From contig JAHWKM010000006.1 in NCBI GenBank assembly GCA_019347895.1, positions 1-57,110 of the forward strand: 57,110 nucleotides of DNA, given 5' to 3'. Position 1 is the first letter of the stretch, and each line of letters begins with the position of its first letter. Positions 8,625 through 17,150 of this stretch are shown piece after piece. The position numbers were made by a program, and so were the translations under genes. The notes beneath the pieces are model-generated. The model ran no database searches and was not told the DNA's origin. It was given only the letters and a program-made list of their open reading frames with translations. This DNA is from Candidatus Parcubacteria bacterium. GTDB taxonomy: Bacteria > Patescibacteriota > Saccharimonadia > Saccharimonadales > 2-12-FULL-41-12.

Positions 8625-10658
8625 ATGTTCAGAAAAAAAGACAGGACTACCAGTAGCTTAAAAGGCATGATAACCATAAGTATTCTGCTAGCGGCTTTCG
8701 TGCTGTTCGCGGTTGCCAGAAATACCGGCTTGGATGAATCAAACGCTACGGATAACAAATATTTGCAAAATTTATTGAAACGCTCGCTGGTAACGGCAAA
8801 CCTGCAGATCGCGGACGGCGTTATGCCCGCGACCAACCAGTGGTTTAGCTCTTTGATATTTTCCCGGGCGCCTCAGGCCCAGCCTGTCTATGCCTGGCCC
8901 CTAGCTTTGAAGCCCACTATATCCGGATTTCAGATTTCCCAGCCGCAGATTAATTCCAGCGCGGATACCATAGCAGCTCCCTTTAAGCCGCAGATCGAAG
9001 TCACTATGCGGGAGAAAGCAGAGCATAAGGTAGTGGAATATGACGATTTATCGGTGCGGTTTGAGCAAAAGGAAGCTGACGGCAAAAAACTATCGGCTCG
9101 CCTAACGCGCGGTTCGCCTTTTTTATTTATGTCGCTCGTGCGCGGCCAAACGCTTAGCCTAAAAAGCTTAGGCGGGCCAATAACCCAGCGGGGGGAGAAT
9201 TCTTATATTATTTCTGATGGAACTGTCCAATACGGTTTGCTGGCTCAAGACGCCGTAGAAATTGTGCGCGCCGGCTTAGAGATTAAAGCCAAAACCACCG
9301 GCCAACCAGGCGATTTGGCCTTATTTGCCATCCCCGGTAAAACTAGCAGTGAAGCATATTTTAAAGCAGCAGAAAGCCCGCTTGTTAAAACTGAAGTTAA
9401 AACTGATATACGGGGCGGGGAAATAACCACGAAGTATGATTTGCAAACCGAAGACGGCCAGCCAACTCTATACGGTACGCTGCCTTTTGCCAGCCGGCAA
9501 AGCTCTAGCCAATACGGCTCGTTTAACACACTTGAAGGTAAGCAGACCGTAAAAAGCGGAAATAGCTTTTTATTTAAAACAAAACTGCTAACGCCGAATT
9601 TAGAACTTGATGTATCTAACTTGTCTGCTAGGCAAAAAGAAAATATAAAAGAGTCGCTTGCCAAAGAGGCCGACCAATTAAAATTTAGCAAAAACGATAC
9701 ATATTTTGGCGGCAAGGAACTATATCGGGCGGCGCATCTGTTAAAGCTAGCTAAACAATTAGGCGAGGAGACTGCAGCTTCAACTATTCAAGGCAAATTA
9801 AAAACACAACTGGAAATGTGGTTGGATCCGAAAGGTTATAAAGACCGCTCCGTCAAGTATTTTTACTATGACAATGCTCTGAAGGGAATAGTTGGCATGG
9901 AGCACTCTTTTGGTTCAAACGAGTTCAATGACCATCATTTTCATTACGGATATTTTTTGGACGCGGCGGCTATATTGAGCGAGTATGACAGGGAATTTTT
10001 AAACGGTTATCGGGATTTTGTGGAGCTCATAATTAAAGATATCGCCAACAATAACAGGGAAGATAACGACTTTCCCTACCAGCGGGTGTCTGACCAATAC
10101 AGCGGTCACAGCTGGGCTTCGGGTTTTGGCAAGTTTGATGCCGGTCAAAACCAGGAATCTTCCTCGGAGGCTGTACATGCCTGGGAAGCGTTATACAGGT
10201 GGGGCAAAGTAACAGATAACCAAGAGGTGCAAAACCTAGCACTGGGTCTATATGGCCGTGAAGCCCAAGCAGCCCGGCGGCAATGGCTGAGCGTGGACAA
10301 AGAACAGCCGGGGTTTGAAAAGTATAATCATGCCATAGTTCCGTTAGTCTGGAGCGGCAAGCTGGATTACGCGACATTTTTTGATAACTCTCCGGAGGCC
10401 AAACTGGCAATCCAGCTCATACCGCTCGGCCCGGGCAGTAATTATTTGCAGTCCGAAAAGATAGTCAGCTCAAATCTTAAAGCCTTATACAAAGAAATCG
10501 GCAATAACCAGCCGGCCAAATTTAAGGATTATTTGGTAATGTATGAGTCCCTAATTGATAAAAAATCTGCCACCGGGAAGTTAAATAGCATTAAACCGGA
10601 AGACATAGATGGAGCCATTTCATTAAGCTATCTCCGGGCCTTTGTGTATTCGCAATGA
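8625..10658 (+). CDS. Glycoside hydrolase family 81-like endo-beta-1,3-glucanase
   Basis: NQWFSSL, SFGSNEFNDHHFHYGYFLDAAAIL, GHSWASGFGKFDAGQNQESSSEAVHAWEALYRWG - GH81 signature stretches. Confidence 0.85.
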   Translation: MFRKKDRTTSSLKGMITISILLAAFVLFAVARNTGLDESNATDNKYLQNLLKRSLVTANLQIADGVMPATNQWFSSLIFSRAPQAQPVYAWPLALKPTISGFQISQPQINSSADTIAAPFKPQIEVTMREKAEHKVVEYDDLSVRFEQKEADGKKLSARLTRGSPFLFMSLVRGQTLSLKSLGGPITQRGENSYIISDGTVQYGLLAQDAVEIVRAGLEIKAKTTGQPGDLALFAIPGKTSSEAYFKAAESPLVKTEVKTDIRGGEITTKYDLQTEDGQPTLYGTLPFASRQSSSQYGSFNTLEGKQTVKSGNSFLFKTKLLTPNLELDVSNLSARQKENIKESLAKEADQLKFSKNDTYFGGKELYRAAHLLKLAKQLGEETAASTIQGKLKTQLEMWLDPKGYKDRSVKYFYYDNALKGIVGMEHSFGSNEFNDHHFHYGYFLDAAAILSEYDREFLNGYRDFVELIIKDIANNNREDNDFPYQRVSDQYSGHSWASGFGKFDAGQNQESSSEAVHAWEALYRWGKVTDNQEVQNLALGLYGREAQAARRQWLSVDKEQPGFEKYNHAIVPLVWSGKLDYATFFDNSPEAKLAIQLIPLGPGSNYLQSEKIVSSNLKALYKEIGNNQPAKFKDYLVMYESLIDKKSATGKLNSIKPEDIDGAISLSYLRAFVYSQ

Positions 10659-10662
10659 CTGA

Positions 10663-11262
10663 TTAGGCAGATTCTTCGGTATTAGCTGCGTCGTCATTTT
10701 GACCTGTAGCGTTGGGTTTCTTTTCTTCGGTGGTATCTTCTTCAGCATCTTCGTCTTCGGTTTCGTCTTCGGTGGTATTGCCCGGATTTCTACGATTCTC
10801 TTCTATGTCTTCCTTTTCTTCTACCTTTTCCTCTTTTTCTTCCGTATTATCATTATCCGGCTTTTGCGGTTTTGGTTCATCTTCCTCGTCTTCTTGCTCG
10901 GGCACAACCACGGGTGGCGGCGGTGTCAGTTTTTTCTGATCGAGGAGATTCCAGCCCGTATCATAAATTAAATGAATGCCTGTGTAATCGTTTAAAACGT
11001 CGTCATCATCTACTCTAAGTTGGTATACTTGTCTGTCAGAAAGTGAAATCTGCTTGACTTCTGTCACCGCGTGGCCTTGGTATTTCATTTGCGCATAAAT
11101 CAGAACATCGTAGGGCACAGGCACATTGTCAATAACCGTAGAGAGAAATGATGGCGCCGGTTTCGTGTCTTCTCCAGACGGAGCAGCAGAAACAGTGCCG
11201 CCTAGGCCGAGCATTGATATGGTAAATGCCAAAGCTATTCGCAACTTCATGTCTGCCTCCAT
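10663..11262 (-). CDS. Secreted protein with PepSY-like N-terminal domain and Glu/Asp-rich low-complexity tail
   Basis: Signal peptide; MKYQGHAVTEVKQISLSDRQVYQLRVDDDD; highly acidic C-terminal half. Confidence 0.55.
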   Translation of the reverse strand: MEADMKLRIALAFTISMLGLGGTVSAAPSGEDTKPAPSFLSTVIDNVPVPYDVLIYAQMKYQGHAVTEVKQISLSDRQVYQLRVDDDDVLNDYTGIHLIYDTGWNLLDQKKLTPPPPVVVPEQEDEEDEPKPQKPDNDNTEEKEEKVEEKEDIEENRRNPGNTTEDETEDEDAEEDTTEEKKPNATGQNDDAANTEESA

Positions 11263-11392
11263 CCGATCAGCGGTTATAAACTGATACTAAGAAAGCAGTA
11301 TAGTATTAGCTTAGTTTTGTTTCTATAATATATTTTACTCTTGCCGTAAAGAATCAAAATCATTAACTATTTTTATTTGCAATATCATTAGA

Positions 11393-11510
11393 CTGAACCA
11401 CCCGCACTTTTTGCAACGTAAGGGTTGCAAACGGAGAATGGACGAAATTGGCGCTTGAGCCAATTTCTCCTTCGCAGTGCCTGGAGTGGAGAAAAGTGTG
11501 GGTGGTTCAG
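11393..11510. mobile_element. 118-bp MITE-like non-autonomous element with 19-bp TIRs and 9-bp TSD
   Basis: Ends CTGAACCACCCGCACTTTT / AAAAGTGTGGGTGGTTCAG (1 mismatch in 19); identical 9-bp flanks ATCATTAGA at 11384-11392 and 11511-11519; internal hairpins TTGCAAC/GTTGCAA and GAAATTGGC/GCCAATTTC. Confidence 0.85.
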
Positions 11511-11542
11511 ATCATTAGATTTAGATACTAAAAAAGAGCTGC

Positions 11543-12850
11543 CTACATGCCCCACGGATAGGTTTCCGGCAAATCATCATCCGCTCTTTCGCTGTGCAGC
11601 GGATGAAGTGCGCTGGTTTTATCCAGATATATAAAAGCATCATAGCGCTCCGGTAAGACAGTCGGCACGTAGTTGCCAAGGCGTTCGCGGCCAGGATGAT
11701 AAACCACACCGATAGCTCGGTGGTCTCTCGGCTCATTAAGATTCTCCTGGCCTCGTAATGACTCCGAAAGTATCAGTTTGTCGTGCGGTTGGGCCAAGTG
11801 CATCTGTCCCTCCCAGCTTTCCGGGCGGGCTGGCGGAATAGACATCACCTGGGCCTGTCCGTCCCAAGCAGTGCTGGCAATCACCGAGCCTTCCCAGGAA
11901 CCGAAGCCGACCAGATAAACATCTTCTTCGCCGTGGGCTTCTCGGGCTAATTGGCCGATATTGATCATGCCGTGATCTATCATGTCCGTGTAGCGGGCAT
12001 CGCCGACATGGGTGTTATGAGCCCAAACGATAGCCTTGGCATTGTGGCCATAGCGCTTCATCAGGTGGGTTAGCGTAGTTTGCATATGGTGGTCGCGGAT
12101 ATTCCAAGAAGCGGTGTCGCCGCGGATCATGGTGCGGTAGTAGTGCTCGGCGTTAGCTACCACCAAAGCGTTTTGCTTGGCATTAAAGGCCGCTTCAAAA
12201 TCGCTCTCGTAGTGCGGCAGCTGCTTTTGCATCAGCTGCAATATCAGCAGCACATCCGTCTCGCAGGATTGCGGCACGAAGGCCGTGTGCCGGGCGTAGC
12301 TATGTCCGTTGCCGCTAAACGGTTCAAAGCAGCTGTAGGCCTGGCGGGCCTGCTCGGCTGCCGCCGGATCAGTCTGTTCCAGATACTCGACTACGGCGTG
12401 AATCGAATCCCACAAGCTGTAAACGTCGAGGCCATAGAAGCCGGCGCGTTTATCAATGCTTAAATCAGAGTTATGACGGCGCAGCCATTCGATCAGCGGG
12501 ATTAGTTCACGGTTGGCCCACATCCAGGTTGGCCAACGCTTGTAGGCATTTAGGACTTGGCGGGCACTTTTTTCGGTGCCTGTGTAATGCTTTATGTAAC
12601 GGTTGACCCGGTAACAATCCGGCCAATCGCCCTCCACAGCGATAAAGGAAAAGCCTTTCTCCCGGATTAGCCGCCGGCTAAGGCGTGCCCGCCAGGCGTA
12701 ATACTCGCTGGTGCCGTGCGTGGCTTCGCCTAGCAAAACAAATCGGGCACTGCCGATACTGTCTATGAGAGCGTCCATATCTTCCGGCTTGCCCCAAGGC
12801 CGGGCGCAGGCCTCTATAGCCCGAACAGGGTCGGCGGCCAGCTTAACCAT
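11543..12850 (-). CDS. Erythromycin esterase-like family protein
   Basis: FVLLGEATHGTSEYYAWRARLSRRLIREKGFSFIAVEGDWPDCYRVNRYI; IVWAHNTHVGDARYTDM. Confidence 0.9.
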   Translation of the reverse strand: MVKLAADPVRAIEACARPWGKPEDMDALIDSIGSARFVLLGEATHGTSEYYAWRARLSRRLIREKGFSFIAVEGDWPDCYRVNRYIKHYTGTEKSARQVLNAYKRWPTWMWANRELIPLIEWLRRHNSDLSIDKRAGFYGLDVYSLWDSIHAVVEYLEQTDPAAAEQARQAYSCFEPFSGNGHSYARHTAFVPQSCETDVLLILQLMQKQLPHYESDFEAAFNAKQNALVVANAEHYYRTMIRGDTASWNIRDHHMQTTLTHLMKRYGHNAKAIVWAHNTHVGDARYTDMIDHGMINIGQLAREAHGEEDVYLVGFGSWEGSVIASTAWDGQAQVMSIPPARPESWEGQMHLAQPHDKLILSESLRGQENLNEPRDHRAIGVVYHPGRERLGNYVPTVLPERYDAFIYLDKTSALHPLHSERADDDLPETYPWGM

Positions 12851-13520
12851 GGCTCACTGCCGTCTTTCTTTTCGCGTTCCTCAGACTGTCTAGCAGTATA
12901 ATGACTTCCTCGTCCTCGACTTGGTCAAATTCATGATAATAGCTGCCTACTGCCCCCAGATAATACTCGGCTACTTCCAGGGCGACAAGTTCATTTACCT
13001 GTTGGCTGAGCCGTTCGGCTATATCCTTAGGTACTACAGGAATGGCCAGCAAAATTCTAGCCGGCTGTTTGGCTTTCACGTCTTCTATTGCCGCCATCAT
13101 CGTCAGTCCGGTGGCAATGCCGTCATCAACTATTATGGCTAACTTTTCTTCGGCGACTGTCGAGGGACGCCCCCTCATATAGAGTTGCCGGCGGCGTTTA
13201 GCTTCCTTTTGCTCCGCTTCGGCAGCTCCCCTCAACCAGTCTGGGTCGAGCCGGTCAACCTCATCGGGATTGCAGATGAGATGGCCCTCTTCGGTGATAG
13301 CACAGACGGCATATTCGGGGTAGCTTGGATGCCCGATTTTACGCGGGATCACCAGGTCCAGCGGCGCATCCAGATATTTTGCGATCTCTAGACCTAGCAC
13401 TACGCCGCCGCGGGGCAGGGCATAGATCACCGCGTCATGACTCTTATATTTATCCATTTTCTTAGCCAAAAGTTGTCCGGCCTCACTTCTGTTTTGATAT
13501 CGCATAATCATGCCTCCCAT
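12843..13520 (-). CDS. Phosphoribosyltransferase family protein
   Basis: ALPRGGVVLGLEIAKYLDAPLDLVIPRKIGHP...AIIVDDGIATGLTMMAAIEDVK; overlaps the esterase-like gene by 8 bp. Confidence 0.88.
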   Translation of the reverse strand: MGGMIMRYQNRSEAGQLLAKKMDKYKSHDAVIYALPRGGVVLGLEIAKYLDAPLDLVIPRKIGHPSYPEYAVCAITEEGHLICNPDEVDRLDPDWLRGAAEAEQKEAKRRRQLYMRGRPSTVAEEKLAIIVDDGIATGLTMMAAIEDVKAKQPARILLAIPVVPKDIAERLSQQVNELVALEVAEYYLGAVGSYYHEFDQVEDEEVIILLDSLRNAKRKTAVSHG

Positions 13521-13582
13521 TACACTTTTATGCTAAATGCAATCAATATCCCACGCTATGACAAAACTCACAAACATAAAAT

Positions 13583-13613
13583 GCGGCAGCTAACGGTTAC
13601 GTTTAGCTGCTGC
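13583..13613. other. Stable hairpin in a divergent intergenic region
   Basis: GCGGCAGCTAA cggttacgt TTAGCTGCTGC, 11-bp stem with one G-U; no T-tract. Confidence 0.5.
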
Positions 13614-13740
13614 TTGCAAAATTAAAAAAACTCAGGTAGCGGAAAGCTTTGAGAAGTGCGGGGTGTAGCAAAGGGTTTGTTTAATTTCTAACAGTAAGTT
13701 GCTTGTTTGCCGTATACACTATTTTATTAAGGAGGAAATT

Positions 13741-14043
13741 ATGGCAGACGACAATACGAATGACAACACGAGCGATGACCTAAACAATGACGACCAGTTT
13801 CTGGTAAATAATCCCGATGACACAAACCCCATGGATGACATCAAAAAAGATGAACAGCTGCCGGAGGATCACGCTACGCCTTTCTCGCCGCCCAGCGGTG
13901 TCCAAGACCGGATAGACGATACGCATCAAGTCACTGATGACATAAATGCTGAACATGAACACTACGATGCCGGCATAGAAGCGGAGTCAGGCGTCGATCT
14001 TCCCGGGGAAGCCGCTGATGAAGCCCAAGATCCACCGGTGTAA
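13741..14043 (+). CDS. Small Asp/Glu-rich hypothetical protein
   Basis: SD aaggagg before ATG at 13741 (longer ORF listed from 13699); MADDNTNDNTSDDLNNDDQ. Confidence 0.6.
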   Translation: MADDNTNDNTSDDLNNDDQFLVNNPDDTNPMDDIKKDEQLPEDHATPFSPPSGVQDRIDDTHQVTDDINAEHEHYDAGIEAESGVDLPGEAADEAQDPPV

Positions 14044-14185
14044 CGAGATTGGAAGATCGGATGAATTTTTGTAAAAGTAACAACATATTATATTTTCTGA
14101 TTGCATGTTAGCGAGCAGCCAGATATAGTCACAAGTATATTTTATGTAGGGCCAACCTACAGCAGTTTATTTGTAGGAGAAGAGT

Positions 14186-15223
14186 ATGTCACAAAATGAG
14201 AGCTTGCTTAAAAGGCTGCAAGAAGGTTCGGTGCTGTGCGCCGAGGGTTATATTTTTGAACTGGAAAGGCGCGGCTATGTCAAAGCGGGCGCCTTTGTGC
14301 CGGAAGTCTTGCTGGAGCATCCGGAAGTTGTACGCCAGCTGCATCACGAGTTCGTCCGGGCCGGCAGCGATGTAACTTTGGCGCTGACTTATTACGCGCA
14401 CCGCGAAAAACTCAAAGCTATAGGGCGCGAAAATGACTTGGAAGCTATGAACCGGGCAGCCCTTAAGATTGCCAGTGAAGTAGCAAAAGAGACCGGCACT
14501 TTGTTCGCCGGCGATATCTGCAATACCAGCGCTTACGACGTCAATAACAAAGCCGCCAGCGACGAAGAAGTTCGGCGCCAATACACGGAACAGCTTCAGT
14601 GGGCTGTCGATGCCGGAGTAGATTTTGTGCTGGCCGAGACCCTTGAATACGTCGGCGAAGCCTTGGTCGCTTTAGAGGTCATAAAGAAGCATAATCTGCC
14701 GGCCGTCATTAATTTCGCAAGCAATTTGGAAAAAACCAAAGATGATTATGATTTGGTTGAAGCCTGTAAGATTCTCAAAGATAACAGGGCTGACGTCGTA
14801 GGCTTCAACTGCAGCCGAGGCCCCGCTGCCATGCTGCCGCTGCTGAAAAGATTGCGGGAGGCTGTTGTCGGGCCGATTTCCGCCTTGCCGGTGGCTTACC
14901 GTACCAGTCCGGCCAATCCCTCTTTCCAGTCCCTGAAAAACTCCGACGGCCAGCCCGCTTACACGCTTGGGCTCGATGAATTCCTTTGCACCCGCAAGGA
15001 AATGGCTGATTTTGCAGCCGAAGCCCAAAAACTGGGCGTTAGCTTTATCGGAATTTGTTGCGGCGCAGGACCGCATCATGTCCGGGCTATGGCTGAAGCG
15101 TTAGGCCGCACCGTTTTGGCCAGCAAGTACTCGCCCGATATGTCCCAGCATTATCTGGTCGGATCGGCCGATTACGCTAAAAAACACGAAGAACAATTCA
15201 TAGACCATTTTGCCGGCAAATAA
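14186..15223 (+). CDS. Homocysteine/betaine-type S-methyltransferase family protein
   Basis: GFNCSRGPAAMLPLLKRLR and GICCGAGPHHVRAMAEALG (Zn-binding Cys motifs). Confidence 0.85.
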   Translation: MSQNESLLKRLQEGSVLCAEGYIFELERRGYVKAGAFVPEVLLEHPEVVRQLHHEFVRAGSDVTLALTYYAHREKLKAIGRENDLEAMNRAALKIASEVAKETGTLFAGDICNTSAYDVNNKAASDEEVRRQYTEQLQWAVDAGVDFVLAETLEYVGEALVALEVIKKHNLPAVINFASNLEKTKDDYDLVEACKILKDNRADVVGFNCSRGPAAMLPLLKRLREAVVGPISALPVAYRTSPANPSFQSLKNSDGQPAYTLGLDEFLCTRKEMADFAAEAQKLGVSFIGICCGAGPHHVRAMAEALGRTVLASKYSPDMSQHYLVGSADYAKKHEEQFIDHFAGK

Positions 15224-15224
15224 T

Positions 15225-15686
15225 ATGGATCAATTCGGATTATCGCAAAAAATCGTAATAGTTGAAGACAATGTGGCCTTGGCGGATATTTACAAAACCA
15301 GGTTGGAGCTGCTGGGTTACACCTGTTTTACTGCCTATGATGGCCGCGAAGCCCTTGCCCTGATAGAAAAGGAGCTGCCGGACTTAGTCTTACTTGATCT
15401 GATGGTTCCGAAAATCGCCGGCGACCAAATTTTGGAAACCATGCGCAAAAGCGAATGGGGCAAAAATATCAAAGTCTACATTATCTCGAACTTAAATGAA
15501 GTCGACGCCCCGGCCGGACTGCGCGAGCAGGGGATTGAAGGCTATGCTGTTAAAATGAATTTATCAAATGACCAGCTTGACCAGCTGGTCGACAGCGTCC
15601 TGAAGCCCTCCGACCAAGAAGAAGATACTTCGCTGGAGATTGACCACACCGAAGAGCTCCCGCCGACCCCTCAGCAAAAGCCATAG
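15225..15686 (+). CDS. Response regulator receiver-domain protein (no output domain)
   Basis: KIVIVEDNVALADIYKTRLELLGY...PDLVLLDLMVPKIAGDQIL; ATG at 15225 (track ORF starts at 15210). Confidence 0.85.
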   Translation: MDQFGLSQKIVIVEDNVALADIYKTRLELLGYTCFTAYDGREALALIEKELPDLVLLDLMVPKIAGDQILETMRKSEWGKNIKVYIISNLNEVDAPAGLREQGIEGYAVKMNLSNDQLDQLVDSVLKPSDQEEDTSLEIDHTEELPPTPQQKP

Positions 15687-15703
15687 TCAATCTGGCAATA
15701 CTG

Positions 15704-16153
15704 CTATTTTTCAGCTAGTTCTTTGAGCTTTGCGAGAGCTTTGGGCCAGGTTCGCTCGAACATTTCTACATACTCGTCATCGCTGTCCATATCTATTAAA
15801 ACTTCAGTCCGGCCATTGGCTTCCCGCAACGTGTAGTTTTCATGGGCACCAGTCCAGCCTTTGGCTGCTTCGGCTGAGGCGTCTTCCACTCCGTCGCTTA
15901 TAACCCCTAAATGCTCTATTGAAATGAATTCAAAGGGTTTATTCTCGACAATTCGGCTGGTCATACCGCTTAGCTTGCCGTCTTTTTCAGGGGCCAAAAA
16001 CATTATCTTGCTGCCTTTGTCCCAGTTGCCATCAAAATAAGAACCGGGTGCGAAAACGCTTGTCCACTCACGGTAAGTCTGATCCCCCAGCATGGTACGC
16101 CAGACCTTTTCTTTAGGGGCGTCAATTTGCACGGAATAATGTAGTTTTTGCAT
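15704..16153 (-). CDS. SRPBCC/AHSA1-like domain protein
   Basis: MQKLHYSVQIDAPKEKVWRTMLGDQTYREWTSVFAPGSYFDGNWDKGSKIMFL. Confidence 0.8.
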   Translation of the reverse strand: MQKLHYSVQIDAPKEKVWRTMLGDQTYREWTSVFAPGSYFDGNWDKGSKIMFLAPEKDGKLSGMTSRIVENKPFEFISIEHLGVISDGVEDASAEAAKGWTGAHENYTLREANGRTEVLIDMDSDDEYVEMFERTWPKALAKLKELAEK

Positions 16154-16313
16154 AATCTAAAGTTATCACTTAAAAATATTGATGCGCTAATTTAATGCGC
16201 AAAACATAGTCTCTGCAGTTAGAAAATTAACAAATGCTACGCTGATGATAGACATCGCAATGAGTATCGTGCGTCCCGCGGATGAGGTCGACATTCTCCG
16301 GCGGGGTTAAGGC

Positions 16314-16679
16314 TTAACTCTGCAGGCAGGCTTGGATTGCTGAGGTTTCTTCCGGTTTCGGCTGCTCGCCTTGCTGCAATTCCTCGAAGCGTTTTTCGCC
16401 CAGTTTTTCACTGACACAATCCAGCTGCTCTTGGGTTGGCTGCGGTTGTTGTTGCGGCGGTTGCTGAGTTTGTTCCGCCGGCTGCGGCGTATCGGCTAAG
16501 TTTAGATTTTCGACCCAAGTACCGCTGCGAAATATTGCCACGGAAAGAAGAATGATCACCATAATTCCAACCACCGACCATACGATGTAGCTGATATTGC
16601 GGAGCCGCCGTGTCAGCAGACTATCGCCAGAATTTACATTTGCATTTGTTTTGCCGCTTGATTTAAATTTATTTACCAT
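16314..16679 (-). CDS. Hypothetical single-TM protein with Pro/Gln-rich linker
   Basis: ISYIVWSVVGIMVIILLSVAIF TM; QPAEQTQQPPQQQPQPTQEQ. Confidence 0.55.
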   Translation of the reverse strand: MVNKFKSSGKTNANVNSGDSLLTRRLRNISYIVWSVVGIMVIILLSVAIFRSGTWVENLNLADTPQPAEQTQQPPQQQPQPTQEQLDCVSEKLGEKRFEELQQGEQPKPEETSAIQACLQS

Positions 16680-16715
16680 AGCCTACAGCGTACCACATCC
16701 AGCTGTGCTTATTAT

Positions 16716-17147
16716 TCAAAACCATGAACTTGGAACTTCCCGCATAAAAATTTCAACTGTTTTCGGCCCGACGCCCTTGAGTTCTTGAAGGCGGGCCTCA
16801 AAATCCTTTTTGTTTTCGGAAGCCTTATAAATATCCGTTATCTTACCGCTATAATCTTCTTCCAGCTTTTTGCATATGTCTTGCAGGTACGAAGCCGTGG
16901 ATTCATCGTAGCGCACGTAGCCGCCTTCGCCCAGCAAATCTACCAACTTCTGCCAGCTGCAGCTGCATATTTTGGCCGGCGTGTCGCGGCCATGTTTTAT
17001 AAATACCTCCCAGGTTTTTCGGGCAATATCTTGCTGTATTCGCTTACCGAACAAAAAGCACGCTAAAAACCATTTGAATAATTGTTTTTCTTCGCCGGAC
17101 GGCGGATCTAAGCCTAGCTCTGAGGCATTTATATGGTGTTGAGCCAT
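16716..17147 (-). CDS. Helix-hairpin-helix (endonuclease III/HhH-GPD-like) protein
   Basis: LQELKGVGPKTVEIFMRE HhH motif. Confidence 0.6.
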   Translation of the reverse strand: MAQHHINASELGLDPPSGEEKQLFKWFLACFLFGKRIQQDIARKTWEVFIKHGRDTPAKICSCSWQKLVDLLGEGGYVRYDESTASYLQDICKKLEEDYSGKITDIYKASENKKDFEARLQELKGVGPKTVEIFMREVPSSWF

Positions 17148-17150
17148 GAC

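Noticed and set aside
10699-10971. ORFs on the plus strand at 10699..10971 and 10712..10939
   Set aside because: Antisense to the Glu/Asp-rich tail; Ser/Phe-rich low-complexity artefacts of GAA/GAT codon runs.
11425-11634. Plus-strand ORF of 69 aa overlapping the MITE
   Set aside because: Spans the TIR, TSD and the antisense of the esterase-like gene; composition looks like a chance ORF.
14140-14165. TGTAGG-gccaa-CCTACA hairpin upstream of the S-methyltransferase, considered as a riboswitch
   Set aside because: Short isolated stem; no recognisable aptamer core.
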